A stretch of DNA of 64,000 nucleotides from Oscillospiraceae bacterium (GTDB lineage: Bacteria; Bacillota; Clostridia; Oscillospirales; Oscillospiraceae): contig JAFVXA010000037.1 of NCBI GenBank assembly GCA_017501355.1, forward strand, positions 62,001-126,000. The letters are read 5' to 3'. The number at the start of each line of letters is the position of its first letter. Position 1 is the stretch's first letter. This document shows, in pieces, positions 55,086 through 64,000 of the stretch. A program made the translations under genes and the position numbers. The notes under the pieces are model-generated. The model did no database searches. It was not told where the DNA came from and saw only the letters and a program-made list of their open reading frames with translations.

Positions 55086-56303
55086 ATGCAGATTTATGAA
55101 GAACTGGTAGAGCGCGGTCTGATCGCGCAGGTCACCAACGAAGAAGAAATTCGTGAGATGGTCAACAACGGCAAGGCTGTGTTCTACATCGGCTTTGACC
55201 CCACCGCTGATTCCCTCCATGTGGGTCACTTCATGGCGCTGTGCCTGATGAAGCGCCTGCAGATGGCAGGCAACAAGCCCATCGCCCTCATCGGCGGCGG
55301 CACTGCCATGATCGGCGACCCCTCCGGTCGTACCGATATGCGCAGCATGATGACCAAGGAGACCATTCAGCACAACTGCGACTGCTTCAAGAAGCAGATG
55401 GAGCGCTTCATCGAGTTCGGTGAGGGTAAAGCGCAGATGGTTAACAACGCTGACTGGCTGCTGGATCTGAACTATGTGGACGTGCTGCGTGAGGTGGGCG
55501 CTTGCTTCAGTGTGAACAATATGCTCCGCGCAGAGTGCTACAAGCAGCGCATGGAAAAGGGTCTGAGCTTCCTGGAGTTCAACTATATGATCATGCAGTC
55601 CTACGACTTCTATCGCCTGTATCAGAGCCATGGCTGCAATATGCAGTTCGGCGGCAATGACCAGTGGAGCAATATGCTCGGCGGCACTGAGCTGATCCGC
55701 CGCAAGCTCGGCAAGGATGCACACGCCATGACCATCACTCTGCTGCTCAACAGCGAGGGCAAGAAGATGGGCAAGACCGCCAGCGGCGCTGTGTGGCTCG
55801 ATCCCAACAAGACCAGCCCCTTCGATTTCTACCAGTACTGGAGAAACGTGGAGGATGCAGACGTGCTCAAGTGCATCCGTATGCTGACCTTCCTGCCCCT
55901 CGAGCAGATCGACGAGATGGACAAGTGGGAGGGCGCGCAGCTCAACACTGCGAAGGAAATTCTTGCATACGAGCTGACCAAGCTCGTCCACGGCGAGGAA
56001 GAGGCAGAAAAGGCACAGACTGCAGCTAAGGCGCTCTTCGGCGGCGCAGGCGACAGTGCCAATATGCCCACCACTGTGCTGAGCGAGGCTGATTTCGAGA
56101 ACGGCAGCATTGGTCTGATGACCCTCATGGTCAAGGCAGGTCTCTGCGCATCCAACGGCGAGGCAAGACGTCTGATCCAGCAGGGCGGTGTCATGGTGGG
56201 CGACGTGAAGGCAGAGGTCAGCGCAAGCTATGCACCCGAAGCCTTTGCAGAGGGTCTGATCATCAAGAAGGGCAAGAAAGTGTTCCATAAGGTGACGATG
56301 TAA
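55086..56303 (+). CDS. tyrS: Tyrosine--tRNA ligase
   Basis: This 405-residue class I synthetase has FDPTADSLHVGHFM with the HIGH-type motif, MQFGGNDQWSNMLGG, and KKMGKTASG as the KMSKS variant. A C-terminal S4-like domain follows. It charges tRNA-Tyr. AGAGGAGA lies upstream of the ATG, and it sits directly after its T-box. Confidence 0.98.
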   Translation: MQIYEELVERGLIAQVTNEEEIREMVNNGKAVFYIGFDPTADSLHVGHFMALCLMKRLQMAGNKPIALIGGGTAMIGDPSGRTDMRSMMTKETIQHNCDCFKKQMERFIEFGEGKAQMVNNADWLLDLNYVDVLREVGACFSVNNMLRAECYKQRMEKGLSFLEFNYMIMQSYDFYRLYQSHGCNMQFGGNDQWSNMLGGTELIRRKLGKDAHAMTITLLLNSEGKKMGKTASGAVWLDPNKTSPFDFYQYWRNVEDADVLKCIRMLTFLPLEQIDEMDKWEGAQLNTAKEILAYELTKLVHGEEEAEKAQTAAKALFGGAGDSANMPTTVLSEADFENGSIGLMTLMVKAGLCASNGEARRLIQQGGVMVGDVKAEVSASYAPEAFAEGLIIKKGKKVFHKVTM

Positions 56304-56310
56304 ATTGTTT

Positions 56311-56343
56311 TGGGCGGTCAGTGGTGCTGACCGCCCATTTTTC
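56311..56343 (+). terminator. Terminator after tyrS
   Basis: A 10-bp stem (56312-56321 with 56327-56336) is followed by ATTTTTC. Confidence 0.9.
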
Positions 56344-56363
56344 TTTGTGGGCGCTGTGGAATT

Positions 56364-56391
56364 GCTTGAAAAGCGTGTCGAAATATACTAT
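56364..56391 (+). promoter_or_regulatory. Candidate promoter region of spoIID
   Basis: TTGCTT (around 56363) lies 16 bases before TATACT. A TGTCGAA at 56376-56382, identical to the Spo0A box, lies between them. A good SigE-type pair, expected from Bacillus spoIID, is not obvious. Confidence 0.4.
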
Positions 56392-56466
56392 AATTTATTT
56401 TGTATGCGAATGTGCTTTTCGCGAAGTCTGCAAGGGCTTCGCAGCGATATATTCCGGAGGTTCCCG

Positions 56467-58110
56467 ATGAAGAAAATTCTCTATTATTGTACCTTGCTTG
56501 TACTGCTCATGGCGTCTTTCACTGTTTCTGCGTCTGCGGTGACCAATGATGTGGTCAAGGTGGGACTTTATTACGGCAGCAATTCCCTGTACAGTGCCAA
56601 CGCGCAGGTCGTTACGGGTCTGGGCGATGGCTTTGAGCTGGGCTACTATGACGAGGCGCGGCAGTTTGTGTCTCTTGGCTATATCGAAGAGAACTCTGTC
56701 AGTGTGACCCCCGATGGAAGCATTGCCTACGGCAAGGATGGAGAGATCACCAGCGGCAGCGGGCAGACTGTGCTGGGCGGCTGGCATGTGCAAATTCCCG
56801 AGACCTATCCGGATTTTGCCACGGCACAACAGGCAGCAGATGCGAGGGGCGGCTATGTAGCGTGCGTGGACGGTGTATTCTATGTGCGTGTGGGAAGCTA
56901 CCTCTCGGAGGGAGAGGCTGTGACTGCAGCAGTGGAGCTCGGCGGCACGGTTGTCGGTCCCAGTGCCACCGGTGTGACAGTGACTGCACGTGCCGAGCAG
57001 CGGATCCTCTTCCAGTTTGATTATAAGGGCTGGTACGACTTCGCTTTGCAGGCATGCCGCAGCGGCAATGAACCCACCCAGACCTGGTTTAAGGCAAAGA
57101 AGTATTATGGCGGCTTCCAGTATCGCCGCGTCAGCGGCAGCAACAGCCTCTATGTATATAGCGTGGTGGGGCTGGAGGATTACATCAAGTGCGTCGTCCC
57201 CTATGAAATGAGCAATTCCTGGCCCCTGGAGGCGCTGAAGGCGCAGGCGATCTGCGCCCGCACCTATGTGACCCGTGTGGGGGAGCGCCACAGCAAGTAC
57301 GGCTTCGATGTCTGCAACAGTGAGGACTGTCAGGTGTATTTCGGCGTGGACTTCCAGTACAACGATCATACCACGGTCTCTGACGAGGCGGTGGAAGCAA
57401 CGGCGGGTCTTTGTATGTACTATGAGGGCAAGCCCATCTATGCGGTTTATTCCGCCTCCAACGGCGGCGCGTCGGAGGATGCGAAGAATATCTGGAGTAC
57501 GGAGCATCCCTATCTCAAGGGCAAGGCAGATCCCTATGAAGCGTCCATTGCAAACAAGATCTCCGGATACAATTATTCGGTGAGCTATACGGCATCCTCT
57601 CTCGGCAGCCGTCTGGCAAGCCGTTATTCCGGCTACAAGCTGGGCACACTGGCAAGTGTCTATGTTTCGGAATATACCCCCAACGGCAACGTCTATTCCG
57701 TGACCTTTGTGGATCAAAGCGGCAAAACCTATACCGTGAAGGGGGAGACCTGCCGTATCGCACTGGGGACAAAGAGCCAGCGATTTACCATCAACGGCGG
57801 CAATGCCACCCGCTATTTCGTCAACGAGGGTGACACCATCGCCTCCATTGGTGGCAGCTATGTCATCGGCGGTGACGGTTCGGTGAGTGTTTACAACGAC
57901 ACGCCCTATGTCATCACCTCTGCAGGGGTAGAGGAGATCAGCAGCAATCAGCAGAGCGGCAGCGATATCGCCAATGGCATTCTGATCGAAGGCACCGGTA
58001 ACGGTCACAATGTGGGCATGAGCCAGTGGGGTGCCAATGCCATGGCAAAGCAGGGCTATAGCTACCGCGATATTCTGAATTTCTACTATACCGGAATCAC
58101 CATTCAGTGA
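56467..58110 (+). CDS. spoIID: Stage II sporulation protein D family (SpoIID/LytB domain)
   Basis: The 547-residue exported protein has a signal peptide at residues 1-22 ([21 protein letters not shown]). The middle has a SPOR-like region ([22 protein letters not shown] and [20 protein letters not shown]). The SpoIID catalytic domain carries [20 protein letters not shown] and [13 protein letters not shown], ending in [20 protein letters not shown]. SpoIID cleaves peptidoglycan glycan strands during engulfment; at 547 residues it is longer than Bacillus SpoIID (about 340) because of the N-terminal extension, so it could also be a LytB-like paralogue. GGAGG precedes the ATG. Confidence 0.85.
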   Translation: MKKILYYCTLLVLLMASFTVSASAVTNDVVKVGLYYGSNSLYSANAQVVTGLGDGFELGYYDEARQFVSLGYIEENSVSVTPDGSIAYGKDGEITSGSGQTVLGGWHVQIPETYPDFATAQQAADARGGYVACVDGVFYVRVGSYLSEGEAVTAAVELGGTVVGPSATGVTVTARAEQRILFQFDYKGWYDFALQACRSGNEPTQTWFKAKKYYGGFQYRRVSGSNSLYVYSVVGLEDYIKCVVPYEMSNSWPLEALKAQAICARTYVTRVGERHSKYGFDVCNSEDCQVYFGVDFQYNDHTTVSDEAVEATAGLCMYYEGKPIYAVYSASNGGASEDAKNIWSTEHPYLKGKADPYEASIANKISGYNYSVSYTASSLGSRLASRYSGYKLGTLASVYVSEYTPNGNVYSVTFVDQSGKTYTVKGETCRIALGTKSQRFTINGGNATRYFVNEGDTIASIGGSYVIGGDGSVSVYNDTPYVITSAGVEEISSNQQSGSDIANGILIEGTGNGHNVGMSQWGANAMAKQGYSYRDILNFYYTGITIQ

Positions 58111-58124
58111 GGTTACAATATTCC

Positions 58125-59150
58125 ATGAAAACCCATGATTTTTACTATGATCTGCCCGAAGAACTGATTGCGCAGACTCCCTTGCAGCAGCGGGACTCCT
58201 CCCGTATGCTGGTGCTGGATAAGGAAACGGGGGAGTGGGAGCATCGGCATTTCTTTGATCTGCCTGCGTTTCTCCGTCCCGGCGACTGTCTGATCCTCAA
58301 TAACTCCCGCGTGCTGCCTGCCCGCCTGCTCGGTGCAAAGGAAGGTACTGGCGGTGCCTGTGAGGTACTGCTGCTGAAGGACAAGGGGGAAAAGACCTGG
58401 GAGTGTCTGGTTCGTCCCGGACGGCGCTTGCGCCCCGGTGCCCGCATCACCTTTGGTGACGGTGCGCTCACGGCGGAGATCGTCGGCGAGACCGAGGGCG
58501 GCGGACGACTGGTGCGCTTTGAATACGAGGGCATCTTCCTTGAGGTGCTGGAGCGGCTCGGCAAAATGCCTCTGCCGCCCTATATCAAAGAAGAACTGCA
58601 GGATCAGGAACGTTATCAGACCGTCTATTCCAAGGTCAGCGGCTCTGCCGCAGCCCCCACGGCGGGACTGCACTTTACGCCGCAGCTGTTGGAGCAGATC
58701 CGCGGCATGGGTATCGGCATCGGCTATGTGACCCTTCATGTGGGTCTTGGTACCTTCCGCCCTGTGCAGGCAGAGGATGTGCTGGACCATGAGATGCACA
58801 GCGAATACTGCGAGATCCCGCAGGAGACTGCGGATCTCATCAATGAGACCAAGGCAAAGGGCGGTCGGGTCATCTGCGTGGGGACCACCTCCTGCCGCAC
58901 CATTGAGTCCTGGGCGGCGGAGGACGGCACCATGAGAGCCTGCTCCGGCTGGACGAAGATCTTTATCTATCCCGGCTACAAATTCAAGGTGCTGGATGCG
59001 CTGGTGACCAATTTCCACCTGCCGGAATCCACCCTTGTGATGCTGGTCAGCGCCCTCGCGGGACGCGAGCATGTCCTTGCGGCGTATGAGGAAGCAGTGA
59101 AGGAGCGGTATCGCTTCTTCAGCTTCGGTGATGCGATGTTTATTCATTAA
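58125..59150 (+). CDS. queA: S-adenosylmethionine:tRNA ribosyltransferase-isomerase
   Basis: The 341-residue enzyme starts [17 protein letters not shown] with [31 protein letters not shown] and [10 protein letters not shown]. It makes epoxyqueuosine in tRNA from preQ1. ATG 58125 is preferred over a GTG at 58107 because it gives the standard N-terminus. Downstream are a TfoX-C-like gene and tgt, so queuosine genes are clustered. Confidence 0.96.
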   Translation: MKTHDFYYDLPEELIAQTPLQQRDSSRMLVLDKETGEWEHRHFFDLPAFLRPGDCLILNNSRVLPARLLGAKEGTGGACEVLLLKDKGEKTWECLVRPGRRLRPGARITFGDGALTAEIVGETEGGGRLVRFEYEGIFLEVLERLGKMPLPPYIKEELQDQERYQTVYSKVSGSAAAPTAGLHFTPQLLEQIRGMGIGIGYVTLHVGLGTFRPVQAEDVLDHEMHSEYCEIPQETADLINETKAKGGRVICVGTTSCRTIESWAAEDGTMRACSGWTKIFIYPGYKFKVLDALVTNFHLPESTLVMLVSALAGREHVLAAYEEAVKERYRFFSFGDAMFIH

Positions 59151-59186
59151 AACTGTTGTAGTGCAACAACTGTAAAGGAGATTACC

Positions 59187-60637
<1,451 letters not shown>

Positions 60638-60647
60638 AAAGTCACTC

Positions 60648-60676
60648 TTGCAATCTGTTCCAATATTAGGTATAAT
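60648..60676 (+). promoter_or_regulatory. Sigma-A-type promoter for yajC
   Basis: TTGCAA (60648-60653) and a perfect TATAAT (60671-60676) are 17 bases apart. A short hairpin (AAGAGTG with CACTCTT) precedes it but has no T run. Confidence 0.8.
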
Positions 60677-60720
60677 ATTTTTTACGCGAAACAAAAAACA
60701 TAAAGGAGTCTTTTTACACT

Positions 60721-61065
60721 ATGGATCTGTACAGTATCATTATGCTTGTCGTTATGATCGCGCTGTTCTATTTCCTGATGATCCGTCCGGAAAATAAGCG
60801 CAAGAAGGCAGCACAGGAAATGCGTGACGCACTGAAGAAGGGTGACAGCATCACCACCATCGGCGGTATGAAGGGCAAGGTCGTTGCCATCATGGATGAG
60901 ACCATTGTCTTTGAGACCAGCGAGGATCGCGTTCGCATCGAAATCGCAAAGTGGGGCATCTCCAGCAACGATACCGCTGCAGCTGCCGCTGCTGCCGCAG
61001 CCGCTGAAAAGAAGAACGCAAAGGCTGCTGCCAAGACCGAGACTGAGACCAAGGTCGAAGAATAA
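60721..61065 (+). CDS. yajC: Preprotein translocase subunit YajC
   Basis: The 114-residue protein has a single N-terminal membrane helix (YSIIMLVVMIALFYFLMIRPE), then the conserved soluble part KGDSITTIGGMKGKVVAI. A long alanine-rich tail ends it. YajC associates with SecDF in protein export. secDF is not adjacent in this window. AAGGAG lies 12 bases upstream of the ATG. Confidence 0.95.
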   Translation: MDLYSIIMLVVMIALFYFLMIRPENKRKKAAQEMRDALKKGDSITTIGGMKGKVVAIMDETIVFETSEDRVRIEIAKWGISSNDTAAAAAAAAAAEKKNAKAAAKTETETKVEE

Positions 61066-61083
61066 GCATAATCAATCATAAAG

Positions 61084-61136
61084 TTGACCTCCTTCGGAAT
61101 AGGCTGTAGCAAGCCAACCGGAGGAGGTTTTGCTTT
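61084..61136 (+). promoter_or_regulatory. Hairpin that both resembles a terminator and hides a ribosome binding site
   Basis: An 11-bp stem (61087-61097 with 61118-61128; one T-G pair) with an inner GGCT/AGCC pair ends in GGAGGAGGTTTTGCTTT. The 3' arm contains the full Shine-Dalgarno sequence of the next gene (ATG at 61137, 9 bases later). It may cut expression of the downstream gene unless opened. Confidence 0.7.
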
Positions 61137-61538
61137 ATGAAAAAGAAATGGAAGCAGGTATTGGCGGCGCTGCTGCTGACCGGCCTGCTGTACCTGGCGA
61201 TCCCCATGTTCAGCGCCCTTCTGGCGGTGAACGAATGGGCAGACACGGAAAAGCTCCTGCTGCCGATGCTGCTTGCAGCAGGGCTATCCTCGGCTGTGGG
61301 AACACTGTTTCTGGTGCGAAGAGGGAAGTGGAGCGTGTTTTCCGCCGCTTTGCTGACGGGGGTGGGAGTTCAGCTGCTTGCACTGCTCGTGGGCTATCTG
61401 GCGTTTGGTTCTGCCGCTCTGGACGGACAGCGCTGGCTGCTGCCGCTCGTGGGCTTCCTTTCTGCGCTGTTTGCGGGACTTTTTATGGGAAAAAGCAGGA
61501 AGCGGGATGGACGGAGCGGGAAGCGGAGACGCAGCTGA
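61137..61538 (+). CDS. Small membrane protein, TIGR04086-like
   Basis: The 133-residue protein has four predicted membrane helices (residues 8-28, 42-62, 72-92, 104-118) and a basic tail. A family of about this size, called TIGR04086, is often next to yajC in Firmicutes, hence the call. Function unknown. Its ribosome binding site GGAGGAGG is inside a hairpin. It may be cotranscribed with yajC. Confidence 0.6.
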   Translation: MKKKWKQVLAALLLTGLLYLAIPMFSALLAVNEWADTEKLLLPMLLAAGLSSAVGTLFLVRRGKWSVFSAALLTGVGVQLLALLVGYLAFGSAALDGQRWLLPLVGFLSALFAGLFMGKSRKRDGRSGKRRRS

Positions 61539-61882
61539 AGGCAGTGGTGAATATGAACAAAAAGTTCAATTCGACCGGATTTTTGGTTGACAAAAGGAAA
61601 AAACTGTGCGTGCTGTAAAAATTTGTCATATATTCCTACATTTTGCAATAAGACACAGACCCATGACACAAGATGTGGACGAAGGTGGGAAATCCGTTAT
61701 TTTGAGAAAAATGTCGCCGATGCTGCGTTTACATAATATTTTGACAGAATCTACAAACTTTTGTGATTGGTTACTTTTTTCCTTGCGCCAACGGATAATT
61801 TGACATATTATTGTAGTGCGAAGTTTACAAATAAGGCTTCTTTTTTTGTGTTTGCCGCATAGTGTTAGGATGAGGTGAGTGC
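61539..61882. other. AT-rich intergenic region with three TTGACA hexamers
   Basis: This 344-base stretch holds no convincing gene. It has three TTGACA sequences (61587, 61741, 61800), but none has a clear -10 at the right distance. Short reading frames here have no ribosome binding sites and no protein-like character. It may contain promoters for spoIIM-xerD. Confidence 0.5.
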
Positions 61883-62506
61883 ATGGAAGCTGTGAGTCGT
61901 GTAAAGACCAGCTCGAAGGAGAAACATTCTCTGACGACGCTGGGGCTTTTTTTCCTGTGTTTTTTGTTGGGACTGTATCTGGGACGTGCTGCATCGGTTT
62001 CCCGCATGGCGGAGGTTTCGCCGGAGCTGCGGCAGTATCTGCAGGGCTATGTGCAGGCTGCCCCCCGGATGAGCTTTACGGCAAAGCATCTGTTACAGTC
62101 GATGCTTGTTTATTTTCGCTATCCCTTGCTGGTGTTCGCGTTGGGCTTTGCTTCATTTGGTGTGTTGATGATCCCGGTCCTTGCGACACTGCTGACGTTT
62201 TCCTTTTCCTATTCGGTCTGCTGCTTTACGACATCCTTTGGGGAAAAGGGAGCGCTGCTGTCCCTTGCGCTGTTCGGACTTCGATATCTGCTGACACTGC
62301 CCTGCTTTCTGGTGCTGGCGGTGCAGGCATTCCGCAGCTCTTGGGAGCTTGCGGGCTATACCCTCGGGTATGGTGGTCGGCGGGGGACAGAACTGTACGG
62401 GGTGCAGTATTTTACAAAGTTTTTTGCCGCTGCGGCGGTTCTGCTGGTGGGTGCGCTGCTGGATCTGTGGTTGACGCCATGGCTGCTGCAGCTGCTTACC
62501 ACCTGA
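61883..62506 (+). CDS. spoIIM: Stage II sporulation protein M
   Basis: The 207-residue polytopic protein has about five membrane helices. The N-terminus is basic. The length matches Bacillus SpoIIM (about 214). Its C-terminal LVGALLDLWLTPWLLQLL resembles the family's ending. SpoIIM works with SpoIID and SpoIIP in the engulfment peptidoglycan machinery. The position upstream of xerD is conserved with Bacillus. GAGGTGAG lies before the ATG. xerD starts 25 bases later, so they may share a transcript. Confidence 0.82.
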   Translation: MEAVSRVKTSSKEKHSLTTLGLFFLCFLLGLYLGRAASVSRMAEVSPELRQYLQGYVQAAPRMSFTAKHLLQSMLVYFRYPLLVFALGFASFGVLMIPVLATLLTFSFSYSVCCFTTSFGEKGALLSLALFGLRYLLTLPCFLVLAVQAFRSSWELAGYTLGYGGRRGTELYGVQYFTKFFAAAAVLLVGALLDLWLTPWLLQLLTT

Positions 62507-62531
62507 GCTGAGAGGAAAGGAGGGGAAGGGT

Positions 62532-63416
62532 TTGACGGATCGCATCCATGATTTTCAAGTATATCTCGAAACGGAGAAGCATTCTTCTCCCAACACGGTC
62601 AGCTCCTATGTCCGTGATCTGCGCCAGTTTCAGGAGTATCTCGGTGAGTTCGGCAAGGTGGATTTCCGCCGCGTGAAGAAGGAGCAGGTGCAGGCATACA
62701 CAGATTGGATGCAGGAGAAGGGCAAGTCTCCCGCCTCTGTCACCCGTTCTCTCGTTGCCATCAAGGCGTTTTTCTCTCATCTGATGATGAAGTCTCTCAT
62801 CAAGAACAACCCTGCCAAGGGTGTGACCACAGCCCCTGTTGAGAAAAAATATCCCCAGATCCTCACCAGTAAAGAGGTGGAGCTGTTTCTGGAGCAACCA
62901 CAGTGCGCAGAGCCCAAGGGGATTCGGGATCATGCCATGCTGGAACTGCTGTATGCAACAGGCATTCGCGTGAGCGAACTGATCTCTCTTGATGTGAAGA
63001 GCGTGAATCCGGAGGCGGGCTTTATCCTCTGCGAGAGCAAGGGAAAGAGTCGTATGATCCCCCTGTATCCCGTGGCAGTGAAGGCGCTGCAGGACTATTT
63101 GGACGATGTCCGTCCCCAGCTTGTGGCAGATGAAGGGGAACAGGCGCTCTTTGTGAACATGAATGGCGAGCGTATGAGCCGTCAGGGTTTTTGGAAGATC
63201 ATCAAGTATTATCAGGAAAAGGCGCAGATCAGCAAGGACATCACTCCTCACACCCTGCGTCATTCCTTTGCGGTGCATCTGCTGGAGAATGGCGCGGATC
63301 TGCGGGCGATTCAGGAGATGATGGGGCATGCCGATATCTCTTCCACCCAGATCTATACCCATGTAGCGAAAAATCAACTGAAGGATGTCTACAACAAGGC
63401 ACATCCGAGAGCATAA
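62532..63416 (+). CDS. xerD: Tyrosine recombinase XerD
   Basis: The 294-residue recombinase has an N-terminal SAM-like domain (FQVYLETEKHSSPNTVSSY) and the catalytic residues Arg in ATGIRVSEL, HTLRHSF, and the tyrosine in SSTQIYTHV. It resolves chromosome dimers at dif with XerC. Its chromosomal context (spoIIM, ruvC) and length match Firmicute XerD rather than a phage integrase. The start is TTG at 62532 with AAAGGAGGGG upstream. Confidence 0.93.
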   Translation: MTDRIHDFQVYLETEKHSSPNTVSSYVRDLRQFQEYLGEFGKVDFRRVKKEQVQAYTDWMQEKGKSPASVTRSLVAIKAFFSHLMMKSLIKNNPAKGVTTAPVEKKYPQILTSKEVELFLEQPQCAEPKGIRDHAMLELLYATGIRVSELISLDVKSVNPEAGFILCESKGKSRMIPLYPVAVKALQDYLDDVRPQLVADEGEQALFVNMNGERMSRQGFWKIIKYYQEKAQISKDITPHTLRHSFAVHLLENGADLRAIQEMMGHADISSTQIYTHVAKNQLKDVYNKAHPRA

Positions 63417-63425
63417 GGATCACGA

Positions 63426-63463
63426 AAGTCGGACTTTTTTCGGAAAGTCCGACTTAAATATTT
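63426..63463 (+). terminator. Terminator after xerD
   Basis: A perfect 12-bp stem (63426-63437 with 63444-63455) has T-rich sequence in and after it. Confidence 0.85.
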
Positions 63464-63507
63464 CTTCCATCGTGAGAGAAATATCAAACAAATTTTCTAT
63501 TTCTCTC

Positions 63508-63537
63508 TTGCGCCCGAATATATTCTTTTGTTATAAT
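63508..63537 (+). promoter_or_regulatory. Promoter for ruvC
   Basis: TTGCGC (63508-63513) and a perfect TATAAT (63532-63537) are 18 bases apart, 46 bases before ATG 63584. Confidence 0.7.
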
Positions 63538-63583
63538 AATAAAGACGGCTGTGTGCCGCGATTTCAGAAAAAGGAGGCGGCGC

Positions 63584-64000
63584 ATGCGTATTCTCGGCAT
63601 TGACCCCGGTATTGCCATTGTGGGCTTTGGACTGATCGAGTCCGAGCGGGGACGGGATCAGATGATCCATTACGGGGCGATCAATACGCCTGCAGGATTG
63701 CCTCTTGCAAAGCGCCTGCTGCAGATCGAGCGGGATATGGAGGAGCTGCTGCAGCTCACAAAGCCCGATGTGATGGCGGTGGAGGAACTCTTTTTCTCGA
63801 ACAATATCACAACAGGTATTGCCGTTGCCCATGGACGCGGTGTGATCCTTGCCACGGCAGAGCGGATGGGCGTACCCCTGTTTGAGTATACCCCCATGCA
63901 GGTGAAGCAGGCTGTGGCAGGCTATGGAAAGGCGGATAAGCGGCAGGTGATGGACATGACCAGACGTTTGCTGCGCCTGAACGATCTGCCCCGTCCCGAT
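63584..64000 (+). CDS. ruvC: Crossover junction endodeoxyribonuclease RuvC, N-terminal part
   Basis: The frame runs off the right edge; 139 codons are visible of the usual 160-170. MRILGIDPGIAIVGFGLIE carries the first catalytic aspartate (Asp7), and VMAVEELFFSNN carries the glutamate (Glu67). TPMQVKQAVAGYGKADKRQV is another family signature. RuvC cuts Holliday junctions. AAAGGAGG precedes the ATG. The partner genes ruvA and ruvB are probably just outside the window. Confidence 0.95.
   Translation, partial: MRILGIDPGIAIVGFGLIESERGRDQMIHYGAINTPAGLPLAKRLLQIERDMEELLQLTKPDVMAVEELFFSNNITTGIAVAHGRGVILATAERMGVPLFEYTPMQVKQAVAGYGKADKRQVMDMTRRLLRLNDLPRPD

Noticed and set aside
61130..61618. A 162-codon frame overlapping the TIGR04086-like gene
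   Set aside because: The other frame has four clean membrane helices and the ribosome binding site. This one is Gly/Ala/Arg-rich noise.
61606..61803. A 65-codon frame in the AT-rich region before spoIIM
   Set aside because: No ribosome binding site and no protein-like composition. The region looks like promoter DNA.
61800..61830. A possible dif site near xerD
   Set aside because: I could not find a convincing 28-base palindromic XerC/XerD site.
62532..63416. The tyrosine recombinase as an integrase of a mobile element
   Set aside because: Length, motifs and the spoIIM-xerD context match chromosomal XerD. No attachment-site repeats or phage genes are nearby.

Overview
The window is a stretch of chromosome from a spore-forming, Gram-positive anaerobe of the class Clostridia, most likely family Oscillospiraceae. 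The evidence is a complete spoIIIAA-AH operon, spoIIGA-sigE, spoIID and spoIIM, two T-box leaders in front of tRNA synthetase genes, a type III glutamine synthetase, an oxygen-sensitive iron-sulfur serine dehydratase, moderately high GC with many C/G-ending codons, strong AGGAGG ribosome binding sites and frequent TTG starts. I see no rRNA, tRNA, CRISPR array, insertion sequence, prophage or plasmid gene. Almost everything is chromosomal core, and the accessory content is small. I did not find a convincing new multi-gene defence or biosynthetic system. The most novel-looking items are small.

Layout. 1-9550: two paralogous ECF sigma/anti-sigma-like pairs flank a DMT transporter, a probable COG3199 kinase - ferredoxin:thioredoxin-reductase-like - thioredoxin operon, serA, a PLP lyase, a radical SAM protein and an ECF-transporter S component. 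9600-15750: RluA-type pseudouridine synthase, sdaAB-sdaAA, signal peptidase I ending in a tRNA-like hairpin, a NUDIX hydrolase, DUF523, a chromate-transporter pair and uridine kinase. 15900-21350: a zinc-ribbon/Ig-like membrane protein, an ABC exporter, ylmH, a DUF896 protein and a beta-helix lipoprotein. 21358-25604 (minus): gltX, a SpoIIM-family gene and glnN. 25856-29903: trpS, tagO/wecA-like, wecB and a membrane protein. 30123-30747: a decayed DUF401-like permease. 30863-36144: ABC-F ATPase, a three-gene cassette of small unknown proteins, nth, rarA, DUF951 and a tiny membrane protein.

36200-64000: the sporulation and housekeeping block. spoIIGA-sigE is followed by T-box-valS, spoIIIAA-AH, a Gls24-like gene, nusB, xseA-xseB-ispA-dxs-tlyA-nadK-argR-recN, T-box-tyrS, spoIID, queA-(TfoX-C-like)-tgt, yajC with a small membrane protein, spoIIM, xerD and the start of ruvC.

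How the genes work together. SigE is made as a membrane-tethered precursor that SpoIIGA cleaves. Active SigE then probably drives the spoIIIA channel operon, which carries a good SigE-type promoter, and spoIID/spoIIM are engulfment genes. The dxs and ispA genes supply isoprenoids; nearby tagO- and wecB-like genes may feed undecaprenyl-linked cell-wall polymer synthesis. queA and tgt make queuosine in tRNA. SerA makes serine precursors while SdaAB/SdaAA degrade serine.
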